Source: Pterobdella sp. o SKG-2022 (Eukaryota > Annelida > Clitellata > Hirudinida > Piscicolidae). From it: a stretch of DNA of 64,000 bases. A model generated the notes under the pieces. It was not told the origin of the DNA. It worked only from the letters and a program-made list of their open reading frames with translations, and did not search any database. A program made the position numbers and the translations under genes. The DNA is taken from contig OZ038324.1 in NCBI GenBank assembly GCA_964035795.1, forward strand, positions 4,708,680 through 4,772,679. Direction: 5' to 3'. Below are positions 1-13,969 of the stretch, in pieces. How positions within the stretch are numbered: position 1 is the stretch's first letter; the number at the start of each line of letters is the position of its first letter.

Positions 1-1
1 A

Positions 2-111
2 GTCTTACACAGATCCAAAATAGTTCCAAGAGGATTTTCATTTGAAGTAATCATTTCGAAGAAATATAATGTAACTGAAAAATTCTTGGATATGTTACAA
101 AAAGCTCTCAG
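2..111 (+). CDS. Possible internal exon fragment at the left edge, unidentified
   Basis: The first 36 codons from position 2 are open and read like protein (it contains FSFEVIISKKYNVTEKF). They end at CTCAG|GTAAAA, a near-consensus splice donor, with the frame in phase 2. A second short coding-like stretch (about 151-307, containing KSGGKRLNGRCAFELS) follows in the same neighbourhood. I do not recognise a family, and no start or acceptor is visible because the window begins here. It could equally be a decayed transposon piece or chance. Confidence 0.2.
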
Positions 112-3100
112 GTAAAAAAGACAGCACAGTGAAAATGTGATCGAAGGTTGTTTTATAAGGGGAAAAAAGCCAAAAACGAAGCTTCATTTGTCGTTAAAGA
201 CAAAATTAAAAGTGGTGGTAAAAGGTTGAATGGCAGATGTGCGTTTGAATTGAGTGACAAAGATCTTTTATCTACTGTCCATCCTTGCTATTTCATTCTC
301 CAATTATAACTCAATTGTATTTCTGTTCGGTACATAGCACTTGAATGCCCTATTCATAATGTTATTTAAGTTTCTTTTTGTTGAACTACTCATAATTTTT
401 TAATTTTTTTGTAGCAATTTTTTTTTGTGACGTCACTAGAGCCCTCGAAAAGATTTTTGGTTGCGAAGCCAATAGAGGGACTTAGAAATTTTAATGCTAA
501 AAACAGTGCAATAAACTGAGAGACTGATCGATAGGAAAAAAGAAAAATTTAAAAACTCAACATCATTTTTTTAAGCAGACAAGCTATTTCAACTCCATTA
601 GGAAGATGATGGATGCAAGGAGAGTTTAGTCATCCCAACAATCAGACTGCAGTAACACTACTAGCAACTTTTATTACAGGCCACCTGAGTCACGAGAAGA
701 GCGACTAATTAAGGTGAAATTAGCATTGTTTCTTTACACCTACCCACGTTTTCTCTGATTAAAGTTTCGCAGTTTTAAAGCATGAGGAAATCTTAAATTA
801 TGACCTATTTTTGAAGCTTTTGATTGGACGATAACTTACACGGTGGCTTATTTTCTTTGATTTTTATCTTTAATTGATTTTAAGCAACTGTTTGTTTATT
901 TCCATGAAATTTTGAGTTTTTTTCTAAATTTTTTTCAAATTGAGATGCGGAAAGCCTGTTTAAAAAATAATTTATATTGAAAATGCTTTCTTTCAAAAGT
1001 CTCCAAGGTTGTGCGTATTTTTCGAAGGTTTACATTTTTTAAATTTATTTTTAAAAAAGTGACTTAAGCAAATATTGGAAATATATGCAAAATTTATCTA
1101 CTTTTTTTCAAAAAAAACCATCTTTTTACCACTACACAAAATGATGGAAACCCCAAATGCATAGACTCATGTGACGTGTTAGTGTTAACAGAGGTGGCAT
1201 TGAATTTCAAAAAATATGTCAGCAAAATATCTTTAAAGTTGAGGGAGCAAAAGAGCCATTGATCATCAACGCTGGGTGGACAATGCAATCAAGAGATGCG
1301 AAGAATTCCATCTTAATTTGTATAAAAGTACTTTTGGAAAGTCTTTATACGTGAAAAAGTCCTGTAAAGTTTGTTTTACACGTATCAATACACCACCTTT
1401 GCTATTCATTCACTTCTTCAGCCTCATTCATTCAGGGCTTTCACTGCGAAAAAACAATAGTTTTGAGTGATTCTCAATTTTTTTATATATTTTAACGTAC
1501 ATATTTCTCTTAGAAGTTCTCATAATAGAATACATTTTGAGTTTTTGAAAAGATTCAATATAAAATTTTTCAAGTTTATTGAAAAATTGTTCCAAAATAG
1601 TTTCAGTTACGTGATGAGAAGCACAAACTGATTGAAAAGCCCGCCATGTTTTAATTATAGCACCTGGGTTTGAAGATTGCAACCAAAACTCAAAAATTAA
1701 TTTAAAAAATAAAATTTATTCGAGTTTCAAAATAATCGATCAATGAATCACATCTTTAAAGTTTAAAAGGGAATTTCAATATCAAACCGTGATGATGGAA
1801 TATTCTTTTAATTCAATAAAAAAATTATGAAAACAATGAAAAAAAACAAAATGAAAGTAATATTTTACCAAAAGATCTTCGACACAAGAGGCACTGAACA
1901 TAAAATGTAAACTAAGTTTTCCAATTTTTTAATATGTGATTTTTTGTAGTTTTAATATAAAACCTCATACCAAACCATCAATCAATGTTTTTTTTTCTGA
2001 TTCTACAAGCATTAACACAAGATAAATATTTCAAAAGTCACTTTGCTGCGGTGGAGATACGGCTAAATCTTTGCAGAATTGTCTGACATTTCCTTATTTT
2101 TTGAAGTTTAAAGCATTATTCACTTCAGTTTTATTAAGTTTATTTTTCAAATAAATAGCCACTTTTAAATTTGATGTCATAATGAAACCTCTGACAATAA
2201 TTATTATTAAATTGGTAGTTTCTATAATTTTTGTTTTGAATATATAATTATCAAAGTTTTTTGACTATTTTTTCAACATCCATTATAAGTTAAATGAGTT
2301 TGTCTACATGCATCCCATTTTTTTGGCGCTATACAAATAAATATTATCATTTTATATGTTATTATTTTACCCATAATTCTTCACCTTAGGGGAGTTTGTA
2401 ATTAAAACCTCAAGAGACAAAACTAGAATGTTCAACACAACTCTGGTTATTTTTTCATTTATTTTATCAAAAAAGAGATCATCATCAATTAGCATCGGTG
2501 GCGCAATGGTCTCAGAAACTGAAATATGACGACATCAAATGCAACGTAAAAATGAAAGATGCCTGTGTGGTGACGTTTTTTTTTTAAAAATGTCAAAAAA
2601 TGGAAATTTCAAAATTATTCAACTGGTCATGATAGTTTTATACATTTTACTTTATAATCTTTTCGCGGGAAATCTCGTTTTTTGATAAAACTTGAACCTT
2701 AATTAAAATGATACTCTCCGATGGACTGGAACTTTAATATTGTAAAGTTAGCAATGTTTTTGTCAATAAAGATTAAATTGTTTGTTTGGGGTTAAACAAA
2801 CTGAACTTGAAATCATATTTTATCACAGATTAAACTGTAAAACTCCGAAAAAACCTTGCAAAGAATGTGAACGAACTCTTCCAGTCTCTTATGAATTAAT
2901 TCAAAATATAACTCAATATAGACTCTCTTTTCTATATAATTAAAAATATCATTACAAAGGAGTGGAATCCTTGCTTGTAAAGGTGTGTTTTCGAACCTAA
3001 CAGAGTGCTACTTGGGAATTAATTACCAGAATGAAGGGCTTTTCTGCATTGATGCTTACGAAAAATGCATATTGTGAGCGCTTTCATGAGAAGATTTAGT

Positions 3101-6100
3101 TTTTATTTGAAATTTTTTTTTGATTAAAATGTCAGTTTTTTGAAAAAATAAAGACAGAGTTGGTTTTCAGAAGCGGTAAATAGAATTCAAAAACAAAAAC
3201 TTCACCCACACAACTTATGTGATCAGAAAATCCCAAGAACAAGTTTAAAAAGAAAAAAATTTTAAAAGAATTGAAATTTTTTCTAAAACAACAATAAAAT
3301 TTTAAACAAACTTTTAAGTAACAGAAAAGCTCATAGAAAAAAATAAACACAAAAATTTGACGGATCGAAGGCTAAAACAACACAAGTAATAGATTTTATA
3401 GAACAAAAATGAATTTTCTTATAGATGACCTACTGGAGATTCATTTTTAGGGCTGGATGTTTATCCATTTTTCTCTACTCCATAATGCCACATCACTCAA
3501 ATTTTTGATTAAAATGATACGATTATATTTCAAGAGTTATATTTTCAAAGCTTTTCCCCACTTCATGCTTTAAATTTATTTAGTTCCCTGTATTTTATAT
3601 GGAATTTAGGTTTTTTTCTAAAACTTTCAATCATTTGAAAAGATATACATAGGAATGTACAAAAAATATAAATATACGATTTGAATTAAAGTTATGAGAA
3701 AGTATTAATAGTAAAAGTATCAAAATTAGTTACTTTATGATGATATAAGAATATATGGAAAAGTTTCGTCAAAATAAAAAACCCAAACGTTGTGTTTTTA
3801 TGATTCACAATTTTAAGGCTCACTATTCTAATAGTAAAATTGATTCTTAACTGAGGTCAAAAAAATGTTATGAGCTTCCTTGTGGATGGATTTGAATAAT
3901 TATTTTTAAAAATAGTTTTAAAATACACATTCCCGTATTTAAAAATGTTTTAATATGAAGTGCAAAGGTCGCCAAGTCATAAATCAAAAATATTAACAAT
4001 AACCACCACTCGTAGATTTTTTTGTTTTATCAATAGATTTTAAAATCACTTGCATCACACCTTGTGACTAAAACAATGATTCAAAAAGTGATGTGCTAAG
4101 AAGTTATTAGAAATTGATGTGTTACAAAAGATATCGATTTTTTAGCAACAGTGTTTGTTTTTTGGATAATAGGATAATAAAGATAGAATTATCTTAAATA
4201 AGAATTTTTTACCAATGTAGTTAGTCTCGAATTTCTACGTACTGAGAAAATCTACAATGAATAATCTAGAAGCCATTTTTTGAATAAGAAAAATAGTGTC
4301 AATTAGTCACTTCAAATCATAGAAAAGAGTTTGAAGTCGTATTCTGGAAAGCTCTCTAATAAAGTAATTTCCACTACTGTTTTAAAATGTTCTAAAACCA
4401 TTATCAAATTCACTAAATAAATTTATTTTATCAATGCTAACTATCAACTTAATATGACCGGATTTTCAAAGTTTCTTTTCTTAATTTCTAAAAAGCTTAG
4501 ACCCCTTCATTATCGTTAGGTTTCCTTTCTTTAAACTCAACCTACATTTTTTTTAGGAAATCACTTAAAACTTTCTAATAATCACAGTCGACTTTTAATT
4601 TGCCATAAAAATGAATTTTCATTTAAACACTTTAAAATCCCGCTTGAAAGCTTGAAATTTTTCGAGCGGTTTCCTAATTGTGTGACACTGTAGAATTTCT
4701 TGATACTCGAGCTTGATTAATTTATAAACTCTTTCATTCTTTCACTTTTTCAAATTTATTTTCATTTTAAAAAAAGCAGTTTGAAAACGAAAAATTTTTA
4801 AATGTTTTGGTTTTTGCAAAAAATATTTTTGATAGTTTTATTCGCTTCCTTTTAGACTTCTATATAACATAATCGGTGAAAAAAAAACATTTGATAAAAA
4901 TTGTAAAGTTTGTGCGTTAAAAGCGAAACTGGAAACTTTTCTGGATTTAATTTTTTAATGAAGCTGATAAAGGTTATGGCGAGCTTATTAAGAAAATACA
5001 AGAAATATGAGGGTATTTAAGATTTATTTTTATGGGCCTGAAAAAAATAGCATTGATTTTATAATCAACAACACTGCTGATCATACCTCCAAAAGCTTTT
5101 CTTATTGCATTCCTTCAAATTTGGTTTCAAAACCCTGCAAAGCGTTAACTAATCAATTCTAAAACACAATCGATCAAGTGCCCACCTTTCTCCATTGCCA
5201 ACTTCAAATATGCATAAACCGTTCACAATCTACACACGCCCACAATGCACTTACAATTCAGAACCAAGATTAACGGTTTTACTTGTTCCTTTGATCAAAC
5301 GCCGTTGCAACCATTACCAAGGCAACTGTCGCTACCCTTCATTTTTGCTTCCTCAACACTCAATCAAGTCCCAGAAGCTAATGTCTGTGGCATTGGTTTC
5401 AGCCGATTGATTTTTATTTTAATTTCTTTCAATATTGTCGCATTTTCAAAAATTCTGGGCGCTTTTAGTTTATATGGTAATGCTTTTTGTCTAAATTTTT
5501 TTTTTAAATTATTGAATTAATTGAAGAATATACATCGATTATTGCTTCGAGTTGAACAAAGGTTTTTAATAAGTATTAATTTTTAGTTTCAGCCAAAAAT
5601 TTTGAAACAATTTATGAATTTATGTGCTTAGGAATTGAAAAGATTTTGTTAGCAAATCCTGAATATAAATACAAATCGTCAACATTAATTATAGGTAAGT
5701 TTTGAATAGAATTTTTTCTGAAAAAAATGCTTTTTTCGAACAAAAAACAAACAAAATATATGATGTTGGATGAGTAAAAATGCTTTATTATTTCACACAT
5801 TAAAAAAAAACTAAAATTTTTTTTTCAAAAATTTTTTATATTCTCATATTTGTTTCGCCATTCAACTTTTTTGCTTGCTCACTTTTCATCAAAAAAATCA
5901 AAACGAAACAAAAATAACGTTACATTTATATTTCACAAAAAAATTTTCGAAACTTTAAAAAGTAAGGCTTTTAGGCACGGAGAGATGCATTTTTGACACA
6001 GACAGTGAAGTGCGTGTAACAATATAAAATTTAATCCTCTTATTGAACACAAACGAGCAAATACATGTGTTAATAAAGTATATTTATTGAACAGAAATAA

Positions 6101-9100
6101 GCAAGTACATGCTTAAATACAAGGTATGTTCTAACACAAGATCGATCAAAGTCATCTTAAAACCCTTTAGGTATTGTTGTTTCCATGCAGATTCTGTTTC
6201 AATAATCTTTTATTTGGTTAAACAATCTATACATATTAAATCAACATTAACGTAAAAAAAGTCATTGCAAAAAGTTTAGGATAAAAATCTTCAGAATTAA
6301 TCTATATTATCCAACGTGGAAATATGCACTTTAAAATGGAAACAAATGCATCTCAATACCTCAAAATTTATCTTGAGCATTCAAATCTGCCAGAAAGCTT
6401 TTTTTTCTCGATCAAATGTTTAAGATGTAAATAGGACTTATAAAGGTATATTTGAGTTTTGAATGAAGGTTTCCTGCAGGAAGCATGATTAATAGCTCCA
6501 AGGCTCTTAAAAAATTATAATTGGATTGTTAATCAAAGCTTTAATCGAAAATAATCTCTGAGATAAAATTGAATTTCAATCTTTAGGATTTTTTTCAGCT
6601 GTTTTAAAAGTGATTTTAATCTCGGAATAAGATGCTTTCTCAGACCGGCAATTTTATGAAATTAAAAGCGATATGAAATTCGATGTTATAAAATACTCGT
6701 AATCAAAGTTAACGTAGAAGAAATATTTATTTAGTAACCTTTTGCTTCGAGAGAAATAATACATAGAAGATTTAAGAAGAATTTCGCAAAATAATTCTTA
6801 ATTTTTTTCTTTTTTATTTCCATGCTGTTTCACTACATAACGTGGCTCCAATATGCCTAGATTTTGTTCAATAGGTTTATGCAAAAATCAAGATTTTTTT
6901 CTCCAGTATTTTTTGTTGTTGATTCTTCTTCAAATGACTTTTTTCCATGTTCATTGTTGTTTTGTGTCGGTAGTCACTTTGATCAAAGAAGAATGATATT
7001 TTCTACAAGAATAATCTCGAATTTTTGTGTTTTTTTTTTGTTTTCAAGAAAGTAGAATGTCATCTTTTTGAGCACGTTTCAAGTTGGATGCTTGGCCAGT
7101 ACTGAAATGGACAAAATTCATTCTTAGCTTATATTAAATGCATTTCGAGAGTTGTAGCAAGTTTAAAACCTCAAAGAATAACGCATGGCTTTTAAAATCA
7201 GTGGAATTGAAGTGTATTTTATCTTAAAATGTATGACTTCCCGTTCTGGAATTGGTTTATGCTGCAAAAAATGTCAAAGTTTGCTCAGCTCGCAATAAAT
7301 ATTTCCTGAATTAGCTTTTGTAAATTGCTTTGATTGTGAATTATTCAAAAGAATTTCAATTCCTTTGAGTTGCTTTTGTTTAAATTATTTTAAGAACATC
7401 ACCAACAAATCCTCCCTTACAAATTTCAGAAAGCTTTTTCTCAGGCTATATTAATTTCCCAACAGATTTTTTTGTCGGCCTTGCAAGTAATGGAGCAATT
7501 TTTTGCAAATTTACACATAATAGTAATATTATCTGAAAAAATATGCAACCACAGTTTTGAGAACTCTCAAATCGAATTGTTGTCTGACTTTTTCTCGATT
7601 GCTTGATCTTTCAAAACCTTTTGTTCTCATAAAATTATCCCGCCTTTCCATTTTCATTAATTTTGAATTTTTAAAAAAATTTATTAATGCCGATAGTTCT
7701 TTTGCATGTTCAATAACAACATTGTAACTAAAATTTTTAAATTTTTTTTCTGTACTTATTACAAAAAATTTCAAATTGAAGAATTTGGTATATTTATAAA
7801 CATGCCTATTTATTCAAACTCAACTTTTTCTTAATTAACATTTATATCTGCAATTAAATTTATTGACAACTCCATTTCATCTAATTTTCCGAGTGAAATA
7901 CCAATTTGAAAAGCAAAATATCGCTTGTGCTCCGTCTATTTTATCTCAAAGGCAGCCTCATACATACATCCATACATACACACATACTCTTCACTTGCGC
8001 ACAAAAAACGATCATTAGGGAAAAATTATACATACAAAACATTGTTTCGGAATTCATTTTTAATCAGAAATAAACCTGTGCTAGAAAAATTTTCCGTTTC
8101 ATTCATCATCATCACGCCATAAATTTTTTATTTTATAGGTAAATTATTTTTTCTATTAATTGTTATGTAAGCAGTATTTTATTTATTTATATGCATATAA
8201 CAACTCTCCATTAGGAGTCTTCAACATAAATATCAGCAATCCATTGGCTATTATGCGCAAACTCATAAAGACACTTTTTCACTCACAGTGTGTTCTGGTG
8301 TCTGGCCGGATTAGATGTCTCAAAAACGTCGTTTATCCCGCAGCAAATTAAACTTTTTTTTAATGTATAATTTAGCGTTCTTTGAGGTATTTTATATAAC
8401 ACCAATAATATCAAGTTTTAACACACATACGTGGAACTTCAGTAATTTGGGAGTATAAACTTGCATTAAAACGACACAAACATAACATACCAAACAAACT
8501 GAAAAACGTTGATAAAGATCGCACGAGCAAAATCAATTAATACGTAAGTAAGTGGTAGTGACATAAATTACCAGCTTGCTTCTTTAGCCTTAATCTCAAC
8601 ACCCATCCATGCGAACAAACACTATACAAAACCTCATTCGAGCCTCCAATGTAATGGTATATGGCGTGGCTAGACACTGAGCTTCTAACGAAAATCGTGT
8701 AGGGATGTCTTCATTTATATGCTTTTACAAATTCTTTTGTGTCTTTTATGATGTCCTAATGTGGTCGAGTTTGGTCTGAATGTTTTTAAGAATTAATTGA
8801 TGATTTTGTAACAGGCTTTGATATTTACGATGCAATTATTTTTAGTATATTAAAAATAATTTAATGATCTTGTAACCCTCAGAAGCAAGGAAAACTCTGC
8901 AGATTAAAACAAATATCTATGCGAACTTCCAAATAATTTCATCAAATACTCCAATTTTTCTCATTTTTCTTCATCGTTCCATCAAACATTTTCTTATAAA
9001 TACATCACTCCATTTCTACATCATCGTCATTTAAACATTCATCAAATTCTAGATATGAAATTTAAAAGGCAAATTTCCTTTTGCACTCGAACCTTAATCA

Positions 9101-9950
9101 TTCCTTCTTATTTGCATCCGTGCAGTTTGTTGTGAGCATGAACTCGACCTTAAATGATAATTCCGAAAATATTTCACATTTTTTACCAACAAATCTAACT
9201 AAATTAAATTATAGCTGCATCGACCGAATACGACAGTATTCCTCTTTCGATGATAATTCTATATTGGAAGAGAAATTCCATGAATTTTTAATAATTTTTA
9301 CTAAAATTTTACAGTTATCGTGAATCTCCCTAAATAGAATTATGAATACATAATTGCTTAATTGATAAAAAACAGATAATATTGGTGAGGTAATCCAACT
9401 ATGTGTTTTTGTGGAAAGGTATGAATTCATAAAAAAGCATATTAAATGAGAAACAAGTTTTAAAAGAAAAAAGTGCGAGAATTCTTGATGAATGTAGAAA
9501 ATATGTTGATTGAGTGATAATATTCTGGTAAATAATAACATTATTACATTGGCGATAGCACTAACAACATCGTGAATACCAATGCAACAATCAATTTGTA
9601 TTTTTTCACGTTTTTTAGGCAGTTTTTTTTCTACCTCATTTCTAGAAGGAAAAGACAGAAACTCATCCAACTTCACATTTCAAACAACTTCTTCCTAAAA
9701 CTTAATTATATATATTTACTACCAAAGATGTGGCAAATATTTTTAACAGAAATTTAAACTTTTTAAGAACGTTATTGCCTTATTTTGAATGGTAAAAAAA
9801 TTATATTCATAGTAATTGCATACAAATGAGCTGTTACATAGAAATTTTATCAACCAATAAAATATGTTTATGTGAGTTTGTCAAAATTTGCGTTTCAAAT
9901 TTGCTGCGTTCTGAAAGTTGCTGCTGAAAGCTTACAGGAAGTGAATATAA
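112..9950. other. AT-rich intergenic DNA, no supported gene
   Basis: Nearly 10 kb of AT-rich sequence with frequent homopolymer A and T runs. Open frames here are short, overlap on both strands and are biased to Phe, Lys, Asn and Ile, as expected by chance in such DNA. Two spots are slightly different. One is a less AT-rich patch at about 5180-5410. The other is a 62-codon frame at 9138-9323 with several N-glycosylation sequons (see findings). Neither is assigned. Confidence 0.6.
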
Positions 9951-10013
9951 TTTCAGAACACTAGTAAGTTTATTAAGATACGAAGCTTTTTGTTAACAAC
10001 GTAACATTTTCAA
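9951..10013 (+). repeat. Dispersed repeat, single arm of the fold-back element at 47.7 kb
   Basis: About 60 bp (TTTCAGAACACTAG...CGTAACATTTTCAAG) match the reverse complement of the right arm and loop of the inverted-repeat element at 47698-47822, with a few mismatches. The shared core is GATACGAAGCTTTT followed by a near-match AACGTAACATTT. Here only one arm is seen, so this is a solo or truncated copy. This repeat family has at least two members in the window. Confidence 0.6.
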
Positions 10014-10403
10014 GTATGAGAAACCGTTTTATTGATATTACTATGGCAACAGCTAAAAGTTAATTCCAAACCCCATAATTATTGCACTAAAATAATAAAG
10101 TGACGTGGACTATAATGTAAATAAGAGATAATAAAAAAAATGAAAATGTGTAAGCAACTCTAATAAAATAAGGCCTATTCTGTAACACCATTTCTAAATC
10201 ATAATAAATTCCTAATCTTGCAGTTCATGAATGTTGCAAAGATATATCATAAAAGCTATGAAATGAGAAGGACTATCATGTAAATTAGATTAAATTAGAG
10301 ATTTTTTGCGACGGTAAAAACTCATAAACACGAAAATTTATCAGTTATTAATAAAAATAATTTAAAAATACGTCCAATAATTGATCAAACGGGTACTTGT
10401 TAA

Positions 10404-11340
10404 TACAATCTTGGAAAATTCCTTGCTGATTACCTAAAACCCCTGGCTGAAAATCAATTTACTATTTCCAACACGCAATCCTTTCATTCCCTCTTGAACA
10501 GTTTACCCCCACTCCAACATGACGAGGAAGATGTCTCTTATGACATTGAGTCTCTCTTTTCTAATGTTCCGATCAGAGAGACCGTTGACTACATCACCAA
10601 AAAAATTTATAAATTAGAGAAACTTTCACCTCTGTGCAGCAGACAGATATTCTCAAAACTCTTGTTGAGAGCCACCACAGTGAATGTTTTTTTAGCAAAT
10701 AGAAAACTATATAAACAGATAGATGGCGTTTTCATGGAAGGTCCTTTATCGGTGGTTTCTGGTTGCTTTCTAAACCATATGGAAGAAAAGGTAGTTGTCC
10801 CTGGAAACCCACTATTCTATGTGAGATATGTGGACGACACATATTTTAGAAGAAAAAAAAACAAGAACGATATTCTTTTCACTGCTTTAAACTCTTTCCA
10901 TAAGAATATAAAATTGACCGTTAAAGTAAATCCAACTAAATTCCTTGATACCCAAATATCTAGATACCCAGACGGCTCCTTATTTTTTAAGGTGGTACAA
11001 AAAGAGAGAAAATTACTAATCCATTGGATGTTGGCTATCCCTAAACAATACAAAAGAAATCTTATAAAAGGAGATTTACATAGAGCTAACTGGCTTTGAA
11101 CTGGAAAGGAGTAAGATACGTCAGGAATATAAACGTGCTGGTTTTCCTGACTGATTTACTATGTCTGCTTTTGAAAAATTCGACACCGCTAAAGACAAAC
11201 TTCCAAATTCTATTTTTGTTTCAAAATGACATTTATAAACCAAAGGAAGAATTGAAGAAAACTATAGTGAAGGCACAAACAAAATAAATAATGTTTGTGA
11301 AGCAACGATTAGAGCAAAGCTTCATGATAATGGTATTAAG
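10404..11340 (+). mobile_element. Penelope-like retroelement fragment, reverse transcriptase domain
   Basis: The frame is open from the stop at 10401 to 11099, with the lead-in FLADYLKPLAENQFTI, then DEEDVSYDIESLFSNVPI, KLYKQIDGVFMEGPLSVV and FYVRYVDDTYFRRKK. These correspond to RT fingers and palm motifs of Penelope-like elements; the catalytic YVDD box is intact. The frame continues through KFLDTQI and IPKQYKRNLIKGDLHRA and then breaks. A frameshift near 11095 moves the homology (RQEYKRAGFPD, KFDTAKDKLPNSIFV) to another frame with stops. No GIY-YIG endonuclease domain was found downstream and no terminal repeats were recognised, so this is a dead, truncated copy. Identification rests on remembered family motifs. 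Confidence 0.8.
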
Positions 11341-12300
11341 TTAGTTAGACCTTGAATAATTTTTTATTCAACTCAAGAAATAAATTACACAGAAGAAGTT
11401 GTTGAGTTTCAGTCAACTCTGAAGAAATCGAAAAGATGGCTCATTTCTTTTTTCGGGCCAAGACAAGGCAATAGTTGCAGAATAATTTTCAATGAGTATG
11501 TAACTTTTGTAACTAATTCTAAATAGTTTTTTTATCTTATACATACATTTACTAACCCGGTCAATATTTTAAAAATTTATTAACACTTCAAAGCTGCTAG
11601 ATCAACAAACTCTCTAAAAAGCCTTAAGTTTTTGAAGGTGGAGATGTTATTACTATGTGCCAAAAATGAACAGGTTGTTATCATCAATATGATTTCGTAT
11701 TTAAGAACTTAGTTGAACAATTTTTTTGAAAATCTATTGATATTAGCAGATAAGAAAAGTGAAAGGATACAGAAAATCAAGTGGTATTATTCAGTTTGGT
11801 GTTTTTGTCTCTTTTTGCTTCTTAAATAATGGTTTAGATCTTGAAGATAATTTAATTGAAAATCGCCAAAAGTTCGTGGAACTATTAATGAAGATTATGC
11901 CAGTAAAACATGCTGCTCCTGTAGCAATTTCGTACTTGAAACGATAGTTATACATTTAATTTTCAAAATGAATGATTTTTTCAATAAAATTCAAAATAGC
12001 AAAGTTTTTACTTCATTTTTCTTTAATAGTAAAAATTTAAAAACAAGAGTTTTTGAAAAAAATATATGCCCATCTAGGAATATTTGTTTTTCTATCCACT
12101 CTTATCATGAAGAAATTTTATATCCCTGTATAGGATATAAAAATTTTGCAATTTTAGAAGTCATTGTAGTTTATTTTAAAAATAGAAGGTCTTTCTCATT
12201 TTGATGAAATTACTTAAGCATGACTAGTTTCATTAAAAATATTAATACTTTATTCAAACATATGTTTTTCGGAGTCTCCACTGAATCGCAGTATAAAGAT
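11341..12300. other. AT-rich spacer between retroelements, nothing recognised
   Basis: Short chance frames only (for example 62 codons at 11759). It may contain decayed 3' sequence of the Penelope-like copy on the left. On the right it meets an ATTATTATTATAAT stretch at about 12340, which could be the tail of the minus-strand LINE that follows. Confidence 0.5.
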
Positions 12301-12527
12301 TATAAACATCAATAATGTGAGTAACAAACAAATAAAGATTATTATTATAATAGCATTAAACTGATTAAGTCTTCAAGACCACTTTGGAATATCCATTTAT
12401 GTATAGAGTCAGTCCAAATATGGTTAATTTTCATTCTTTCCTGCCCTTCACGCTTTATCCTTCAATCCACACACACACACCTTTCATTCCTTTCGTTTAC
12501 CCTTTTTTCTTCCCACTAATTCGATAT

Positions 12528-13768
12528 TCAGGGTTTGTAACTTGGGTAATCCAGTACAATGTTTCCATAATCAATGCGACTCAATACCAAGGCTGATACA
12601 AGTGTTTTGAGTGACTCATGGTTCAGGTAGTTTTTAATGCTTCTTATCTTCCTCAATGATGCAAATGACATTTGCAATAATTTGTTTATGTGAGTCTTCG
12701 TGTTTAAATCTTTGTCAAAATAGACACCAAGATTTTTAACTGAATCAGAAGGAATCATATGATCATTTAGCACACGAACTGGTTGAATTGGCAGCTTGCA
12801 TATGCTTCTACATGTTAAGAACCAAATGACTTCAGTTTTGAACTGTTGTATTTCATTTGGTTGGCTTTCATCTGAGCTGCGATTCCATAAATACACTTTG
12901 AAATTCTTTCTTGCGAGTCCATTGAAGCATCAAATGAGCAATGCCCATATAATTGAGTGTCATCGGCATATTGATGAATTCTCAAATTGTAAGAAGCTAC
13001 AATCTTTTCCAAAGCAGCTGTATATAAAATGAACAAAAGCGGCCCAAGAACAGAACCTTGTGGTACTCCAGTTGAGTAACCGTTTGGCGTTGATTCTGTT
13101 TTGGGGAATTTGACGTTGAATGATCTGTTGAAGAGTGAGGTCATTCAAGCCAAATGATTCGTTTAATCTCCTGATTAGTATTTGATAATCTATTAAGTCA
13201 ATGGCAGATAAAAGATCGAGAAGGACGAGAAGAGATATTTTTTTTTTGTCAGCTGCTTCCAAAACATCAGTAGAAACCTTTAGTAATGCTGTTTCTGTTG
13301 AATGATGGCGACGATAAGCTGATTGAAAAGCTGGTAGTCAATTCTTGTTATTTAAGTGAGTGAAAATTCTTGGAAGGACAATTCGTTTAAGAAGTTTTGA
13401 AAAGATGCTCAAGTTTGAAATTGGTCGATACGATGAAAGGGTCTCTTGGTCCAGAGCTGATTTCTCCAAAAGCGGTGTGACGTAAGCATGTTTGAATTGA
13501 CATGGAACCCTTTCAGTGACAAAGATAGATTGAAGATACTCAAAATGAATGGAGCAACTATAGTAGCTCTCTTTTTCAGTAGCCAGGCTGGAATTGGGTC
13601 GTGTTCACACTGTTTATTTGGAAGTTTCTGGATGGCATAGAGTAATTCATCTGATGTAACTTCCTCAAAGCCATTCAAACTTAAATTTTTGTTGCATTTT
13701 GAAAATTCTGGTGCTTCAAATGATCGGATAGAAATATACATATAGCCATGATGTCTGATTTCATTCAC
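12528..13768 (-). mobile_element. Degenerate CR1/L2-like LINE (non-LTR reverse transcriptase)
   Basis: On the minus strand the segments appear in the order of a Jockey-superfamily RT: LNGFEEVTSDELLYAIQKL, then KQCEHDPIPAWLLKK, then (shifted frame) YVTPL and [61 protein letters not shown] and finally NLGVYFDKDLNTKTHINKL. The YADD catalytic box and the [11 protein letters not shown] motif are intact, but the domain is spread over at least three frames, so the copy is a pseudogene. No endonuclease domain is present, so it is 5' truncated. Its truncated end lies about 20 bp from the 3' end of the neighbouring SINE. Confidence 0.85.
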
Positions 13769-13790
13769 AACTCTAGGTTTCTTCTCCCTT

Positions 13791-13969
13791 ATGTAATGTA
13801 ATATGATATTTATAAAGCACCTTTACTTGTAGATCAAAGTGCTTGCTACCAATTTAAAGTAGCCAAAACACACTATGTTACAGATGCTAATTGTCGGCCC
13901 AACAGGGCATCGAGCCCGGTAACTTTAGATAATAAGTCAAATGCTCTGCCAACTGAGCTATACGGACCG
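13791..13969 (-). mobile_element. tRNA-derived SINE, full-length copy A
   Basis: Read on the minus strand, it begins with a tRNA-like head GGTCCGTATAGCTCAG (A box) and carries a B box GGGCTCGATGCCC. A shared body GACAATTAGCA...GGTAGCAAG, then CTTTGATCTACAAG and TTTATAAATA, follows, with a TA-rich end. The body is shared with copies C and D, showing that this is a dispersed family and not a tRNA gene. The B box carries a mutation compared with copy C. Confidence 0.85.

Noticed and set aside
427..434. TGACGTCA palindrome resembling a cAMP response element
   Set aside because: A single 8-bp match with no gene start nearby has no weight alone.
9209..9676. 155-codon minus-strand frame
   Set aside because: It is rich in Ile, Phe, Ser and Lys, overlaps plus-strand frames and shows no motif; expected by chance in such AT-rich DNA.
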